Assembly (NCBI RefSeq): GCF_018687715.1
Contig: NC_056766.1
Location: forward strand, 18,578,501 to 18,642,500
Direction of reading: 5' to 3'
DNA length: 64,000 nucleotides
Origin: Carya illinoinensis
Lineage: Eukaryota > Streptophyta > Magnoliopsida > Fagales > Juglandaceae
Shown: positions 33,955 to 47,000 of the stretch, piece by piece
Layout: the number at the start of each line of letters is the position of its first letter
How positions within the stretch are numbered: position 1 is the stretch's first letter
Made by a program: the position numbers and the translations under genes
Notes under the pieces: model-generated
What the model was told of the DNA's origin: nothing
Database searches by the model: none
What the model saw: only the letters and a program-made list of their open reading frames with translations

Positions 33955-35230
33955 AATATTAATTTTATTTTAATACTATATATATTAAATATACTATTAT
34001 ATATAATATAACTATATATTATATAAGTATAACTATATATATTATATAAGTATAAATATCTATAGTCTAATGACTCTAATACTATACAGTATATATATAG
34101 TTATATAATATATTATATATATAAACTATACTATATATTTAATATTATAATATATAAAATAAAATAAGATATTTGATATTAAAATAAGGTATAGTAACTT
34201 ATATAGTAACTTATAGTAAATTAGTAATGTAAATTAACTATATAAGGTATAGTTATATAAAAGATGTAAATATATATGATTAATGTATAAAAAATAAATA
34301 GTATAGTAACTATATATTATATAAGCCCTTAATATATATAGTATATATATAATCTATAATTATATATAATATAACTAGATATTATATATTAACTTATAGT
34401 AAACTAGTAATGTAAAATATAAAATAAGCTATAGTAACTTATATAGTAACTATATAGTCTATATTAACTTATATTAAATTAGTAATATAAAATATAAAAT
34501 AAACTATAGTAACTTATAGAAAATTAGTAATGTAAATTAACTATATAAGGTATGGTAACTTATATAGTAACTATATTATTATATAGTAACTTATAGTAAA
34601 TTAGTAATGTAAATTAACTATATAAGGTATAGTTATATAAAATATATAAATATATATGATTAATGCATAAAAAATACATAGTATAGTAACTATATATTAT
34701 ATAAGCCCTTAATATATATAGTATATATATAATCTATAATTATATATAATATAACTATATATTATATATTGACTTTAGTAAACTAGTAATGTAAAATATA
34801 AAATAAGCTATAGTAACTTATATAGTAACTTATAGTAACTTATATGGTAACTTATAGTAAATTAGTAATGTAAATTAACTATATAATATATAGTAACTTA
34901 TATAGTAACTTACAATAAATTAGTAATGTAAATTAACTATATAAGGTATAGTAACTTACAGTAAATTAGTAATGTAAATTAATTATATAAGGTATAGTAA
35001 CTTATATAGTAACTATATTAACTTATAGTAACTTATAGTAAATTAGTAATGTAAATTAACTATATAAGGTATAGTAATTAGTAACTTATAGTGTAACTAT
35101 ATTAACTTATAGTAACTTATAGTAAATTAGTAATATAAATTAACTTATAGTAACTATATTAACTTATATTATTTATTATAATATTTATACATTATTATTT
35201 ATTAGATGTTAATATATTGAAAACACATAT
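33955..35230. repeat. AT-rich tandem repeat array with a 380-bp higher-order duplication
   Basis: A short unit containing ttagtaatgtaaattaacta and tataaggtatagtaac recurs about ten times. A larger block is duplicated at an offset of 380 bases: the landmark ataagcccttaatatatata occurs at 34321 and again at 34701, and ttatagtaaattagtaatgt at 34211 and 34591. Confidence 0.85.
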
Positions 35231-36120
35231 TTTTATAAAATATGCACAATATCTTTTATTTTTATAAAAAATGCACAATATCAGAGTCGGAGTCGGAGTG
35301 GAAGACGGAGTCGGAGTTGGATGGGAATCGGAGTCGGAGCGGATTCAGAGTCGGAGTCGGATTTTCAGATTTTTGCTCAGCCCTACCAAAGGACTAGGCA
35401 GATTGCAATGCTGAGTAAGTAGTACTGGTAGTGCACTCAGTGTTGCCCCCTGACTGAGGAATTCTCAACCCGCGACTATGGGCAGAATTAGGTCCAAAAG
35501 ATCTCAAACCCCAACATACAGGATGTAACAATGTGTAACAACCAATGAAAAGTAATAAGAAAGAATGTATGTATGTTAAAAAAGAATGCATGTATGCTCA
35601 AACTCTTTAAGAAATAAAGGCACAAGGCGTAGGAAAATGTTTAACGAAAGAAAAGAAACGTTTTATAAAAAAAAAAATCCTTTCAAGAAAAATCCCGCCT
35701 TGAAATGTTTTAAATGAATGAATGTCTTATGTATAATATGTATGGAGTGATGAATGCTGAGTGAAAACCTATGTTATTACATTTTAACTGTATAAAATAA
35801 TGCTTATGAGTTTTCAACTCATTTTAAGTTTTATGTGTGTCCTCCCAGAGACAAGACGAACAAAACATGTCAGGATGGACACAGCGCAAGAGAAAGAGCA
35901 TGGAAGCCTAGGGACAATATTTTGTATGAAAGACTTTTGATTATAAAGTTTAATATTTTCCGCTGTAAGTCTTTAAATTAATAAACATATTTTATTTTAT
36001 AAACATAAAGTCTTTTGTATCCTGAGATGAAAGGAAAAGTTGTTTTAAAACGAACGATAATTCTCATCATCTTTCTTAAAATTATTTCCTAAAAGTACTA
36101 CAACAAGGACAAGCGTTACA

Positions 36121-38023
36121 AGTAATGTCATGGGTTTTTATTGCCTAATGGATCACGATTTGGGTCCTACATCATGGGCCAGGTTTTGGTCCATTATACA
36201 TGCCTAATGGGCTTGGCTTATGGGTCCTAGAATTTGAAGTCGACATTCTAGTCCAAAGTCATCTCCACCTAGCCCAAAGTCATCTTCACTTACCTCCCCC
36301 ATCCAATTGAAACCCTAAAACCTTTTTTAATCCAATCCTCAACTTTTGAAAATTCAACCTCAATAAAAGAAATTAAAACCTAATAGGGATTCTCACCCTA
36401 AGATTGGCTTCTAAAGTAAGACCTTATATAAAAGAAAAAATCTATGAAATAGCCTATCTGTGTAAGCACTGGGGTGCACCTGACATGGTCCTAACTAGTC
36501 AGGTTGAACTTTGAAGTCAAAATGTCACTTCATTTTTGGAGATCACTCGGGGATATTTTGGAAAGAAAGAGTAAAAGTTTTGAAAATAATTTTAAAAGAG
36601 AAACTAGGAGAGCTTACCGATAAAATTCTCCAAATAAAAATATCTTTAAAGATTAATTATATCCTCACAATATATTTCACAATATATGCTTTAAAATAAA
36701 GAAATAATTTGTACAAATTATAAATAGACGAGCTCCGTACAAGTTTTTTATTAATGAGACTTACTTTTTTATGAAATACTTGCATATAGTAACTTATCTA
36801 TTTGAGACTTATACCTAACATTATTTTATAAAATAAGAATATTTTTATAAAATGATGTTATTTTTATAAGATATATTACGAAAATATCCCTAAAATGATA
36901 CACATCATAAGTGTCGTAAACAATTCCGTGTGTTTATCATTTTGCATCTCCTTTCCGTTTTCCTCTCTTAGAGGCAAAAGAAAGAAGCCTTTTAAATGAT
37001 GTCTATGAACTGAACGAGATTTTATGTATTTTACATGATATGTTGAAATTTATTTGCAAATAGATCTTATTGGCACACTAAACACAATTGATGTAGTACT
37101 ATGTTATATCAACTATAATAAAATTAAAAAAATAATAATAATAAAAAAATCTAAAAAATAAATAAATAAATACCATAAAAAAGTATTTGACTTCTGACAT
37201 TTTTTTTTTTTTTTACTTATAACTGTTCTGATACCACAATAAGTAGTGCATTTACACGAATGATAGAACTCAAAGGTAAAAACCCTCTTCCATTGTGGTC
37301 TTTCACAGTCAATTATTGAGGGAGGCTTACCTTTCTGAGCCACTTTCAAGTTACCAATATGAAAAGAGTTAATAATTTCATATTTAATTTATATTTCTGG
37401 CCTTTTTTGTCTAGAGAACATAGAGTGCAAAATACTGGACACTCATTTTTTTTTAAATAATAATAATAATAATAAATATGATATTCACATAAAAAATTAA
37501 TTTTTTAATAATACACTCCACTCTTTTTTAAGTGTACAGTACTTGCCCCACTCATTACTGTATCTAGCATTATTTTTTTAATCTCATTAAGAGATTTAGA
37601 AAGTTAAAACAAGAAACAAACTTGAAATAGTAAAAGACCACAAAATATTGAAAAATATATTTGCAATTCTAAAATATACAGTTTCAACGTACTTTTTTTG
37701 AAAAAAGTAAGTAAATCTAGAACCCATATAAAAAAATTATTTTTTTAATGATAGTCCATTTTTTTTTTCAAATAGAGGGCCTGCACACTCCAAGACTGTA
37801 TATAGCACACTTTAGGACTGTATTATATTGTCTAAAGTAAAAGAAGAAACTTTTACAAGTTACATTTTTCTGTTCATTATCTATTATTCTTGCAAACTCA
37901 CGGAGATTGGTTTGCTAAATTATTGAGAACTGATAGACAATTTGTAAAGAAATATATAGATCATAGAGGCCAACTCCAAATTCAGAATTACAAATGATAG
38001 AACTATGTATGGAATACCAACAA
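36121..38023. other. Intergenic region downstream of the EMB8-like gene
   Basis: No gene supported. It contains gggcttgg/catgggcc phrases typical of plant repeats, ttatataaaaga near 36425 that could be a retroelement TATA box, and AAT and A/T runs near 37125-37170 and 37457-37475. The 3' untranslated part of the minus-strand gene should lie just left of 38024. Confidence 0.35.
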
Positions 38024-41000
38024 TCATTTAAGAGCATAGGTTCTGAACAAAGCAGCAGGTGAGAATTTTCTGAGCTTCTTTCTGAAGACGGTTTGCAGAG
38101 CTGAGCCTACCAATGGCCAACTTGTTATAATAGCAATGTAAGCAAGCAACCATATGGAACACCTATTCTGCCGAGACAGCAGATCTAAGCATCTTCGAAC
38201 TGGAGAAATTGAATCAAAGTGCTTGACGTCCTGAACAAAGGTAGTTTGGTTGTTGGTTTCTGCAATATCCGGGGAAACATCATCTTTTGCTTCTGTCTGG
38301 TGCTCATCTTGTTTTGCTTCAAAAGCCATTTTATTATCTTCTTCATCAGAATTCTTCGGCGGTTCAGGTAATTCCTCTACCATGTCATCTTTATTTTGCT
38401 CATTGCACATTGCAGCCACCATTCCATCTGCGATATTTACGTATGGACCCTGATCGATTGTGGAATCCAGTGATGAATGAGGGCTAGAGCTCCACATCTG
38501 CAAGCACGTAAAAATAAAGAGTACTAAGAGAAATGAGCAGTAAATTGTACCAAGAAAAAGAACTTATATTGCTCAATTATCATGTGCATTGGGTTAAGAA
38601 GAAAATTAAGGATAAATAATACCTTCTGTTGCACATGCATATATGGGCTGGAGCGTAGGACATTGAGAAATTCCTCAACTGCCCTTACCCACCTGCAAGA
38701 GAAAATGAACAATCCAATTTCTAATGAATAGTGGAGAGATCTACCCATTTCTGACTGCCTAGAGAATGAAATATTAGTAAAATCCAATGAAATTTTGATG
38801 CGACAATAATCGCATAAAAGTTCCTTATCTAGGCATTCGGTTGCAGTAACATTAAAAAGGGCCACCTAGATTCTGCCCAATATCCAAATAAAACCTATCA
38901 CAACCATGCATACCTGACAAAACATGGCAAAAAGAAGGTCAGCCTACAAGCGAAAAGAAATGAAAATTTGAAAACACCTATACCAAACACAGTTGAAGAC
39001 TAGAAGAGTGGTTTGTGCTGGCAATCTACATAAGCATCTAAGCTGGTGCAGGATGATATTGATCATATTCTATGGCGCCCGAAGGAAGTATTCTGAATCA
39101 AGAGAAATCATTACAAGATGCTATGTACCCATAAAACTGTCATGCACCTAGTGAGGCAACTTGTTTCACATCAGGATTGATCTCTCAATTTTGATAGAAA
39201 TCTGCGATTATGAGGCTTGAGAAAAATTGGATACTGCTAAGCTAATTAGAAAAATACATTAAAATTTCTACAGGAAACACTAGTGTAATATCCTCATCAC
39301 TCTGAAGAATGAATTACCATAGGCCAGATGCAGTTATTCCTTCAAAGAATGCCAAATGTCCTCCATGCTTTATTGTAGCCAGCACAATATTTTTGTTTGC
39401 CCTATTAAAGACAAAAGTGTTAGAACAGATCCATAAAATGCAATAGAAGAAATCATGATAGATACCATACAAGCAGCTTCACCTGCATTCATCCCAAGGA
39501 ATGGCTTCCCTTGTACAGACTGGATCATCCAAAGCATTGATACAGAGTAGCGGTATTGACACATTTCTTACGTAACTAGTGCTGCTACAGCGCCTGTAGT
39601 ATGTGTCCACAGTCTGAGGAAGCAAGATAATTCTATTGGTCAATAAAGGAAAGCAAGGCGAGAAAAACATAGCATGAATGTCAGGCCATATACCTCAAAT
39701 TTTCCAACAAGGCAGGTGGCATGGTTGTCAAAATCTCGAATAGAGCGCGACTTTGATGCATAACAGGATAACCAAACAAATTGTATTAGTTAAATCAGGA
39801 TGGATGAGAAGAGCATGCCACAAAACATTACCACCTAACAATAGTAGGCACCACATAACTACTTTATCTTCATTGAAAGTTTCGTAGTTAAATCTTAAAG
39901 GGAGATATAAACGTTGGATATAAATTGTGTGCTTACAACATGGAAAATGCAGCAGCAGAGTGTTAAAAGAAATATTTGAATTTAAATATTATAAGCTGAA
40001 ATTTTCAAATTATGAGGGATTTTAAAACACTTTTGAAAGATAAAGTTTTAAGATATGAACTCAAATTGTTTTCCATATTGTAGATTGCAAAATACTTTGG
40101 TGACTTTCTTCCGGCGAATATTTGATGCACGATTAAAGTATCATGACAGATGCCAAGAACTTCAACCTGACAAGTTGCAAAATATCTCTTATTATGAGCA
40201 ATGATTATTGTCTAATGTTAGAGTAACTTAAAGCAACATCAATGCACTCAGGAAAGTATCCAAGTTTATTGGTCTTACAAGTCTCCCATGAGAATTAACA
40301 TGAGGTTGAAACAGATGAATTTACCTATATTTTCTTATATGTAATTTCATTTCATTAGAAAACGCAACAGGGCATAACCCTAGTACACAAGATTTGCACA
40401 AGAAATAGACCCTTTAATGGATAAATGAAAAACATACCTATATTAAAAAAAAGAAAATGAGGGACAGCCTGCATTTACTAGGTCTAATTCTTCTTTTTTC
40501 CGGCATCATAAGCATCTCTAGTTTTGCCAAGGAATTAAATCTTGAATATTTATGGGACTTCAGTGATAAAAATTTTGACTGTTCGTATGTTCATGAGAGC
40601 TCAATTGAAGAAAATACTTTAAATTCTCATGGAGAGGAACTGAAACAGGAACACTCATCAGCAACAGTGTCAAAAACCACTCAGATTTGTTAGTTGATAT
40701 ATCTGTTTACGACAGTTCTGTTGCAAGTCTGATGCATAACAATTAATCTTTGCCAGAAGAAATTATGTCTACCTTTTTTATGCCTTCCCAGTTAGCAAGG
40801 CGAGAATAGCGAGGCTGGTGTCTGCAGAAATTTGAAAATTATCATATAATATCTAGCGGCCAAAAATAGTCACCATTTTTAGTGATATCATAATTTTTTC
40901 TTCGAGATATTCCCAGAAACACACACCCAGACATATAAGCCTATATATAATGGAAAACTCTGGAGTTACATCCTACCCACAATTAAATAGTTAAGCGCAG

Positions 41001-44000
41001 ACATACAGTTGTGCATAACCTTGAAGGCCAATAGTGAGTGCTCTGTCATAAAACTTCTGCACCAGCCTGCGGGATATAAATCTGTCACCAATCTATATAG
41101 GAGGGAAAAAGGATGACATAGCATCTAGTTAGTAAATAGTTCAGAATAACTGCCAAAAATAATAAATGTCCAAATCAAATGACACAAATTCAAGTTCTTA
41201 GTCAAAGTCAAATGAGCTGCAATTCACTATAGCTAATGAATATATAGTGTGTGGTTGGTACCTCTCAGTATTTTTTTTTTTTTTCTTTCGGAAAATAAAA
41301 TTTTATTGATCATGAGAATAGGCAAGAGCCCCAAGTATGCAGGATATATACAGAAGCATTGCCTACGCATGCTAGTTTAGTACATCTCAATATTTCTTTT
41401 TCTCCAACGAGATAAAGATTCATGCCACCATTTATGAACCTACAAGACACATGAAAGAAGCAAAAAATAATAGCACCCTTTGTCCTATAGTAGCACAAAA
41501 ACAGAAAGAGCAAGAAATATTTCAATAATGGCAAAGGGGAGAGGGTTTAATTCATGATAACCATAAGGTACATAGTGGGGACATGAAAAATCTCAACTCT
41601 TAAAGCATGGGTGACACTAGAAATGTAAAACGAACATCAGTGACATTTCTCAATTAATATACTAACCAAAAGGTCCCATGGAGAGCAGAGAGCTACAGCA
41701 CCAGCCAAAGGGGTGTTCTCTCCATCCTCCCCAAGATATTTTACCTGCACGAGTATAAATTCTTAACCTTTATATAATGTCAAAATTATGATAAATATCT
41801 ACTCACAAGATAAATAAATGAAAGACAGAACAAGCCTTAGGGCTTGTTTGGGAAGTGAGATGATCTCATCTCATCTCAAAACTTCTCATAATTGCCTTAC
41901 CAAACATCACTCAAACACAAACACTTTTCAATTTTAAATCTTCAACTTTTTCATCTAATCATTACCTAATCATTACAACTTTTCCAAACTTCCAAACAAA
42001 ACACAAAAAACAATACAACTTTTTGAAATTTCAAAACAAGAATTATATTAAAAAATTATATTCTAACAATATTTTAACTTTATAATATTTGTATTCAACT
42101 TTTTCTCTCTCCTTTCCCAAAGCCCAATAAAACATCTTAACTCAATCCATTTCGTTACTATTCACAGAATTCTCATCTCATCCCATTACCCAAACATGCC
42201 TAATAATGAATCATGTTGTTTGTTCCAAACAATATAAGCAAGTTTTATGCTTGCAACCCTGGATAAAGAAATAACGAAGTCAGAGTCAATTTAAGTTACT
42301 TCCAACATAGAGTGAGCAGTTCAGTTAGCAATAAGTCTAAACAACCAATTAATAATGCAATACATATTTATCTCTATGATAAAGTAAGAATGAAGAAAAT
42401 GACTATCAATATACAAGTGCTAAGTGCGTGGGAAGGTCATAAGCACTTAACGCCCAAATTGATCAACCTAAAACGTCAGAAAATACAAAATAGAGAGCCG
42501 GAGCAGTGAACAAAGGGTGTACAACTTGGTAGAAGAGTGAGGTAGGGCATCCCTTTCATAGGAGATATAGCACTATCCTTGAACTAAGAGTAGACTAGAA
42601 ATGAGAACAAAGCAAGAGCAATTGTGATGCCAACTTCTGAGGAATACTTTCTAAAATCATTAGCTATCAATTATTTCTGTAATAACAAAGCTTGTGGCAA
42701 CCACACTAATCAAACTGCCCCAGCTTAAAGGGAAAGCAAGTCCAATTTAAAGGGAGAGATAGATACTATATAATAGAATAAGAGAAGGCTATTAATTTGA
42801 AAGCATCAGCTTTCCTCAACCCTAATCGAACTGTTTAATAAGATGTTAAGAGTTAATAATATCTAAAGAAACCTGCAAGTTTTATACAGAAAGCATAGAG
42901 AGAGGGTGCTGAATTGAACAGTTAACAGCACATAAAAGTAGCATACCAGAACATTGGCACCTATGCTAGTTCCAACAGCAAATAAAGGAGCCTCAGGATA
43001 TTCTTTATGGAGATAATTGATGACTAAACGTATATCCTCTGTCCATCCAGCATTATAAAAGCAATCAGACTGTAACAGTGTGAAACAAAAAGCAAAGGAG
43101 GTTAAAATCCACGAACATTACGGAAGGCTGTCAAAAGTACACTAATTAGATAATCAGCTTCTCAAAGGAAGGAAGGCACTATTTCACAACCAAAGTGCAG
43201 TTAACTTTCAGTTGAATCAAATCAAGGATAAAGCAGTGTTTGCATAAACAGAATCTTTCAAATTATCAACAAGATTAAATTTCTAGATTTATTTGATACA
43301 CTTTCATCACAAGAGAGCAACTCCTTGAGAATATTTCACTGATTTTAGAAGCTAAATGTTAATATGAAAAGGAAACACTGGTCCTGATAGAAAATGGAGT
43401 ATTTTAACTAGTGTGTCTCTCTCTTCTTCTTTCTTTTTTTTTTTCTTTTTTTTTTTTTTTTGTTTTTTTCGAATTGCATATGATACTGCAGCATTGATAA
43501 TAGCTGCCATACTAAGAGTTCAACAAAAGGGTCTACATAAGAGTTTTAGTGCACTTCCTTTTGGCATGCCTATTGCCAACCACTTGAAAACATGAAACGC
43601 ATGTCCACTGATGCCCAACTCTTATTTCAACACTCATAAAAGAATTCACCTTGACCCATACAAAGAATACACACAGAATTACTAGCACATATGCATTTAT
43701 GTCAATAAAATTGTGCATAGTTACCAGGTTCATATCAGAAAATAACACACTTCCAATGCTTTGAGCCATCTGGCTTTTAAAAACTGACTTTCTAATTTCA
43801 GGCTAATAAGACCTAAACAGTGGTGGGCGAGCAACCCCTTCTGACAGATGCTTTGAGGTAGTAAGTGGACAAAGGTCATTGATTTCAAAATGACCAAAGC
43901 TTTGGTCTTAAAATCAGAAATTAAAAAACTTAGGTCTTAAAATCCAAAAAGCCCAAAGGACAAAGAGGCATAAATGTTATTTTTCCTTAGGTTAACTATA

Positions 44001-47000
44001 AAGTAGTCCTTGCAGTTTCCCTTAGAAGTATTGGAGACCTAAAATTGCAGTTTTCCTTGGAGTATTGGAAATTTTTTGTGTTCCTTGCTTAGTTGGTTTC
44101 AGCTATTGTTCTTAAGGGAGGGGTTATTTATGAGTTTTTGTTCTCGTTTTTCTAGTATTAGAATGTATTTAGGTATTTCTTTTGTATACATCCTATGTAC
44201 ATGGGCTTAGCCTATTGCATTTGATGAATAAAATTTTTACTTATCACAAAAAAAATTACTCTCTGTACTTTTAATTGAACTTTTTACTCTAGGGTTTTAA
44301 GAAAAATTAAATAAGTCCCTCTGTCAAAATTTATTAAGTATTTTTTATAAGTAAAATTCATTAAGTAAACTGCTAGAAATGTCATATCAACTGCAATGAC
44401 AATACGACATGTCATTTCAGACGTCACATTGGCCACATGTATAAACATCATGAAAATTTTAAAATATTATTTAAAATTTATTTAAAAAGTAAACAAATAA
44501 AAGGAAACAATAAATATGAAAAAAAGAAAAAAAGAAAAGACAATTATAAAAATTATAATTAAAAATTTATAAAAAATTAAAAATTAAAAAAAATTAATAA
44601 AATTAAATTAAAAAGCCTACTATTTAACAAAAGAAACAAAACCCATATTTTCTTCAAACAAGAAAATAACAACAAATTGTTCACATTCGATGAATAATTT
44701 ACGTTTAAATTATTTTTTTTTATAGGTAAATTATTTACATTTAAATTATTAAAAATAGAAAACAAAAAATTTAAAACAAATTAACAAATTAAAAAATAAA
44801 AAACAAAAAGCCCATGAGGGTGACACTAGAAGCAAGTGGGGAGGGGAGTCGTCTCCCGCAAGGGCCACCAATAGGAGGCCTTATCAATGGTGGCCGGCTA
44901 ATTTGGTTTATATAAATAATTTTTTTTTTATTTTTAAATTTCACGAAATTCAGTTTTTTGTTCTTAATAGATTTTCTTATTTTTTTAATATTTCAAATTT
45001 TTAATTTTTAATTTGTCACAAAAATTGCCACATGTCATGCTAGTTGTAATGCCACATCAATATGTTTCACAATTTAGTAACAGAATTTTAACAGAGATTA
45101 ATTTAATCAATCTTAAAAGCAGACGGAGGGAGGAAAAAGCTCAATTTAAAAGCGTAGGGAATATTTTGATTTTAAGGGAAAGCACTGGGAGTAATTTGAT
45201 TAAGGAAAATCACAGGAATCGAGTTATTATTTAAACCTTTTTTCTTTGCGCAGTAGTATTACAAACTTCTAATTTTTTATTTTAAAGAGCTGCTCCTGCA
45301 TAAATATACAAATGAAAATGAGTTATAAATTCTCAGTTTTTGTAATATGAGGACTTGGAAAGGTCAAATGGAACCAATTTTGATAAATATGTATAACAAA
45401 AGGCTACCAAAACATAGCCATACTGATGAGGCTAGATTTTGGGGACTTCCCACATGCATTTGAGTCAAAACACAACTCTATGTCGGTGACTTTTTTCTTC
45501 TTATCTGAAGCAAGCCTTTTCCCACCAAAATATCGCCTAAATCACAAAGAGTTTTGCTACGTACAAGCAAAGTCGCGTACTAATCTGTGTACCAATACTA
45601 ATTCTTTCATATTCAAAATTTAAATTAACAATATTTTCAATAAAATCTACTTTTTAACCAATCACATTAGATTGATGCACATATTATTGCGCAATTGTAC
45701 TTGTAACTAGATTTTTCCAATCACAAACTATCACTGAGAGGTTTGGTAAGATCAAATGAGACAGTTCGGTACTTCTCACAAACCATATCATACTGCTTCA
45801 TGTTACCTAATTAGTGCACCCAATGCTATGTTTTACTGGAACTGTTTACAGATATTGTGATATATGAGTTATAAAATTATGTGGCCAATTGACCATAATC
45901 GATGGCATAAGATCATTTAAAATGAAAGTACATAACAAAGTAACCACCACGACCCCCACACCCAAGAAATCCATTTTATAAATCGCTTAGCTAAGAAGAG
46001 AGCAGAAAGAACTCACAGTAATAGATACACCACCCAATCCTCGGTGGTTGCTAACCACTACATTCCAGCCGTGTTTCGCCATATTGAAAGCAAGATGCTT
46101 TATGTACTGCAATAGGTATTGCAAGACGAAGTCATACAATATTACTCAAATCATTTTTCTTTTACCCTTATTAAAAGAACAACCCAATTCTCACATATAA
46201 AAACCGTTTAACATTATGAAAGACCGTTATAATAAGAATATACCTATAATATGAACATAATTACACACACAATATATACAAGCTGAAAAGAGTTCATGTC
46301 CTTTCTCCATTTTTATTTCCCTTTTTGGTTCCTAAACTTGATTGGATGTATCTAATGCTAGATGAGCTTAGAATTTGAGACTGAAAGACTATTACATTTA
46401 GCTGCATGGTCCAAGTCTGAATCTATTCTTTTCATCCATTTTTCTTTAATTAGTCTCCAATGACTAGCAGTTTCCCTCATTACATAAATGCTGCTGGGAC
46501 AGATTTGGTACGAGAACTCAAAAATGATTTTGGCTTTAGAAAATATATTATGTAACAGTCGATGGTGAGGACCTATTGCAGTGTCATTAAACTTCAGCAA
46601 CCCAATTACTCCAGGTACACATCTTCGCCAAAGATTGGGGATTCATACGTTATCTCTAATTATGTCAACAAACAGGAGTATTTTTTTTCCTTTTCTTACA
46701 TATTCAGCAAACTGTAATCTATCCATTCAGCATTGCCCACATTCCGCCCAGCATAGAATTTTTCTTTTGTCTAGAAGTATGCAAGAAATACTCCTATAGA
46801 TTATGTTATAAATGGTAAATGATCAAGGAATTCTTAGAAGGAAGTGGAATGTATATTGCATGGTGCCCTCATCCAATCATACAAATGTTCTAAAAAAAAA
46901 ATTAATAGAAAATTAAATCAGTCCACCCCTTTAAATTCTGCCTATTCTTTTTGGACCAGATTCTCACATTAAACACAAAAATCAAGTTCCAACTACGGCA

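Larger units (their letters stand above)
33180..35393. mobile_element. Non-autonomous hAT-like element with GAGTC-rich ends and perfect 8-bp TSD
   Basis: The terminal inverted repeat TAGGGCTGAGCA starts at 33188 and its complement ends at 35385 (2198 bp). The octamer ccaaagga flanks both sides exactly (33180-33187 and 35386-35393), the hAT signature. Both ends are rich in gagtcgg/ccgactc motifs (33210-33320 and 35280-35370). The interior holds a (GA)n tract, an aaaacggcgccgtttt palindrome (33830-33845), and about 1.2 kb of AT-rich tandem repeats. No transposase is present, so it would need one in trans. It shares its end design with 15653-16686. Confidence 0.88.
30536..36120 (+). repeat. Possible third LTR-like repeat (plus strand), interrupted by a hAT-like element
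   Basis: The layout mirrors copies A and B in the opposite orientation: a C-rich low-complexity part (30600-31330), a GT-rich minisatellite (31578-31830), a cactcagtgttgcccc segment near 35436, and an ending acaagcgttaca at 36109-36120 that resembles a Gypsy LTR 3' end. Homology to A and B is weak and the left boundary is a guess. The hAT-like element 33188-35385 is inserted in it. The 173-codon frame at 30496-31017 is Ser/Pro/Thr-rich low-complexity and I do not treat it as a gene. Confidence 0.35.

Noticed and set aside
46358..46600. 80-codon minus-strand frame in an EMB8 intron
   Set aside because: No domain, no splice sites that keep the EMB8 phase, and the flanking exons already join in frame.
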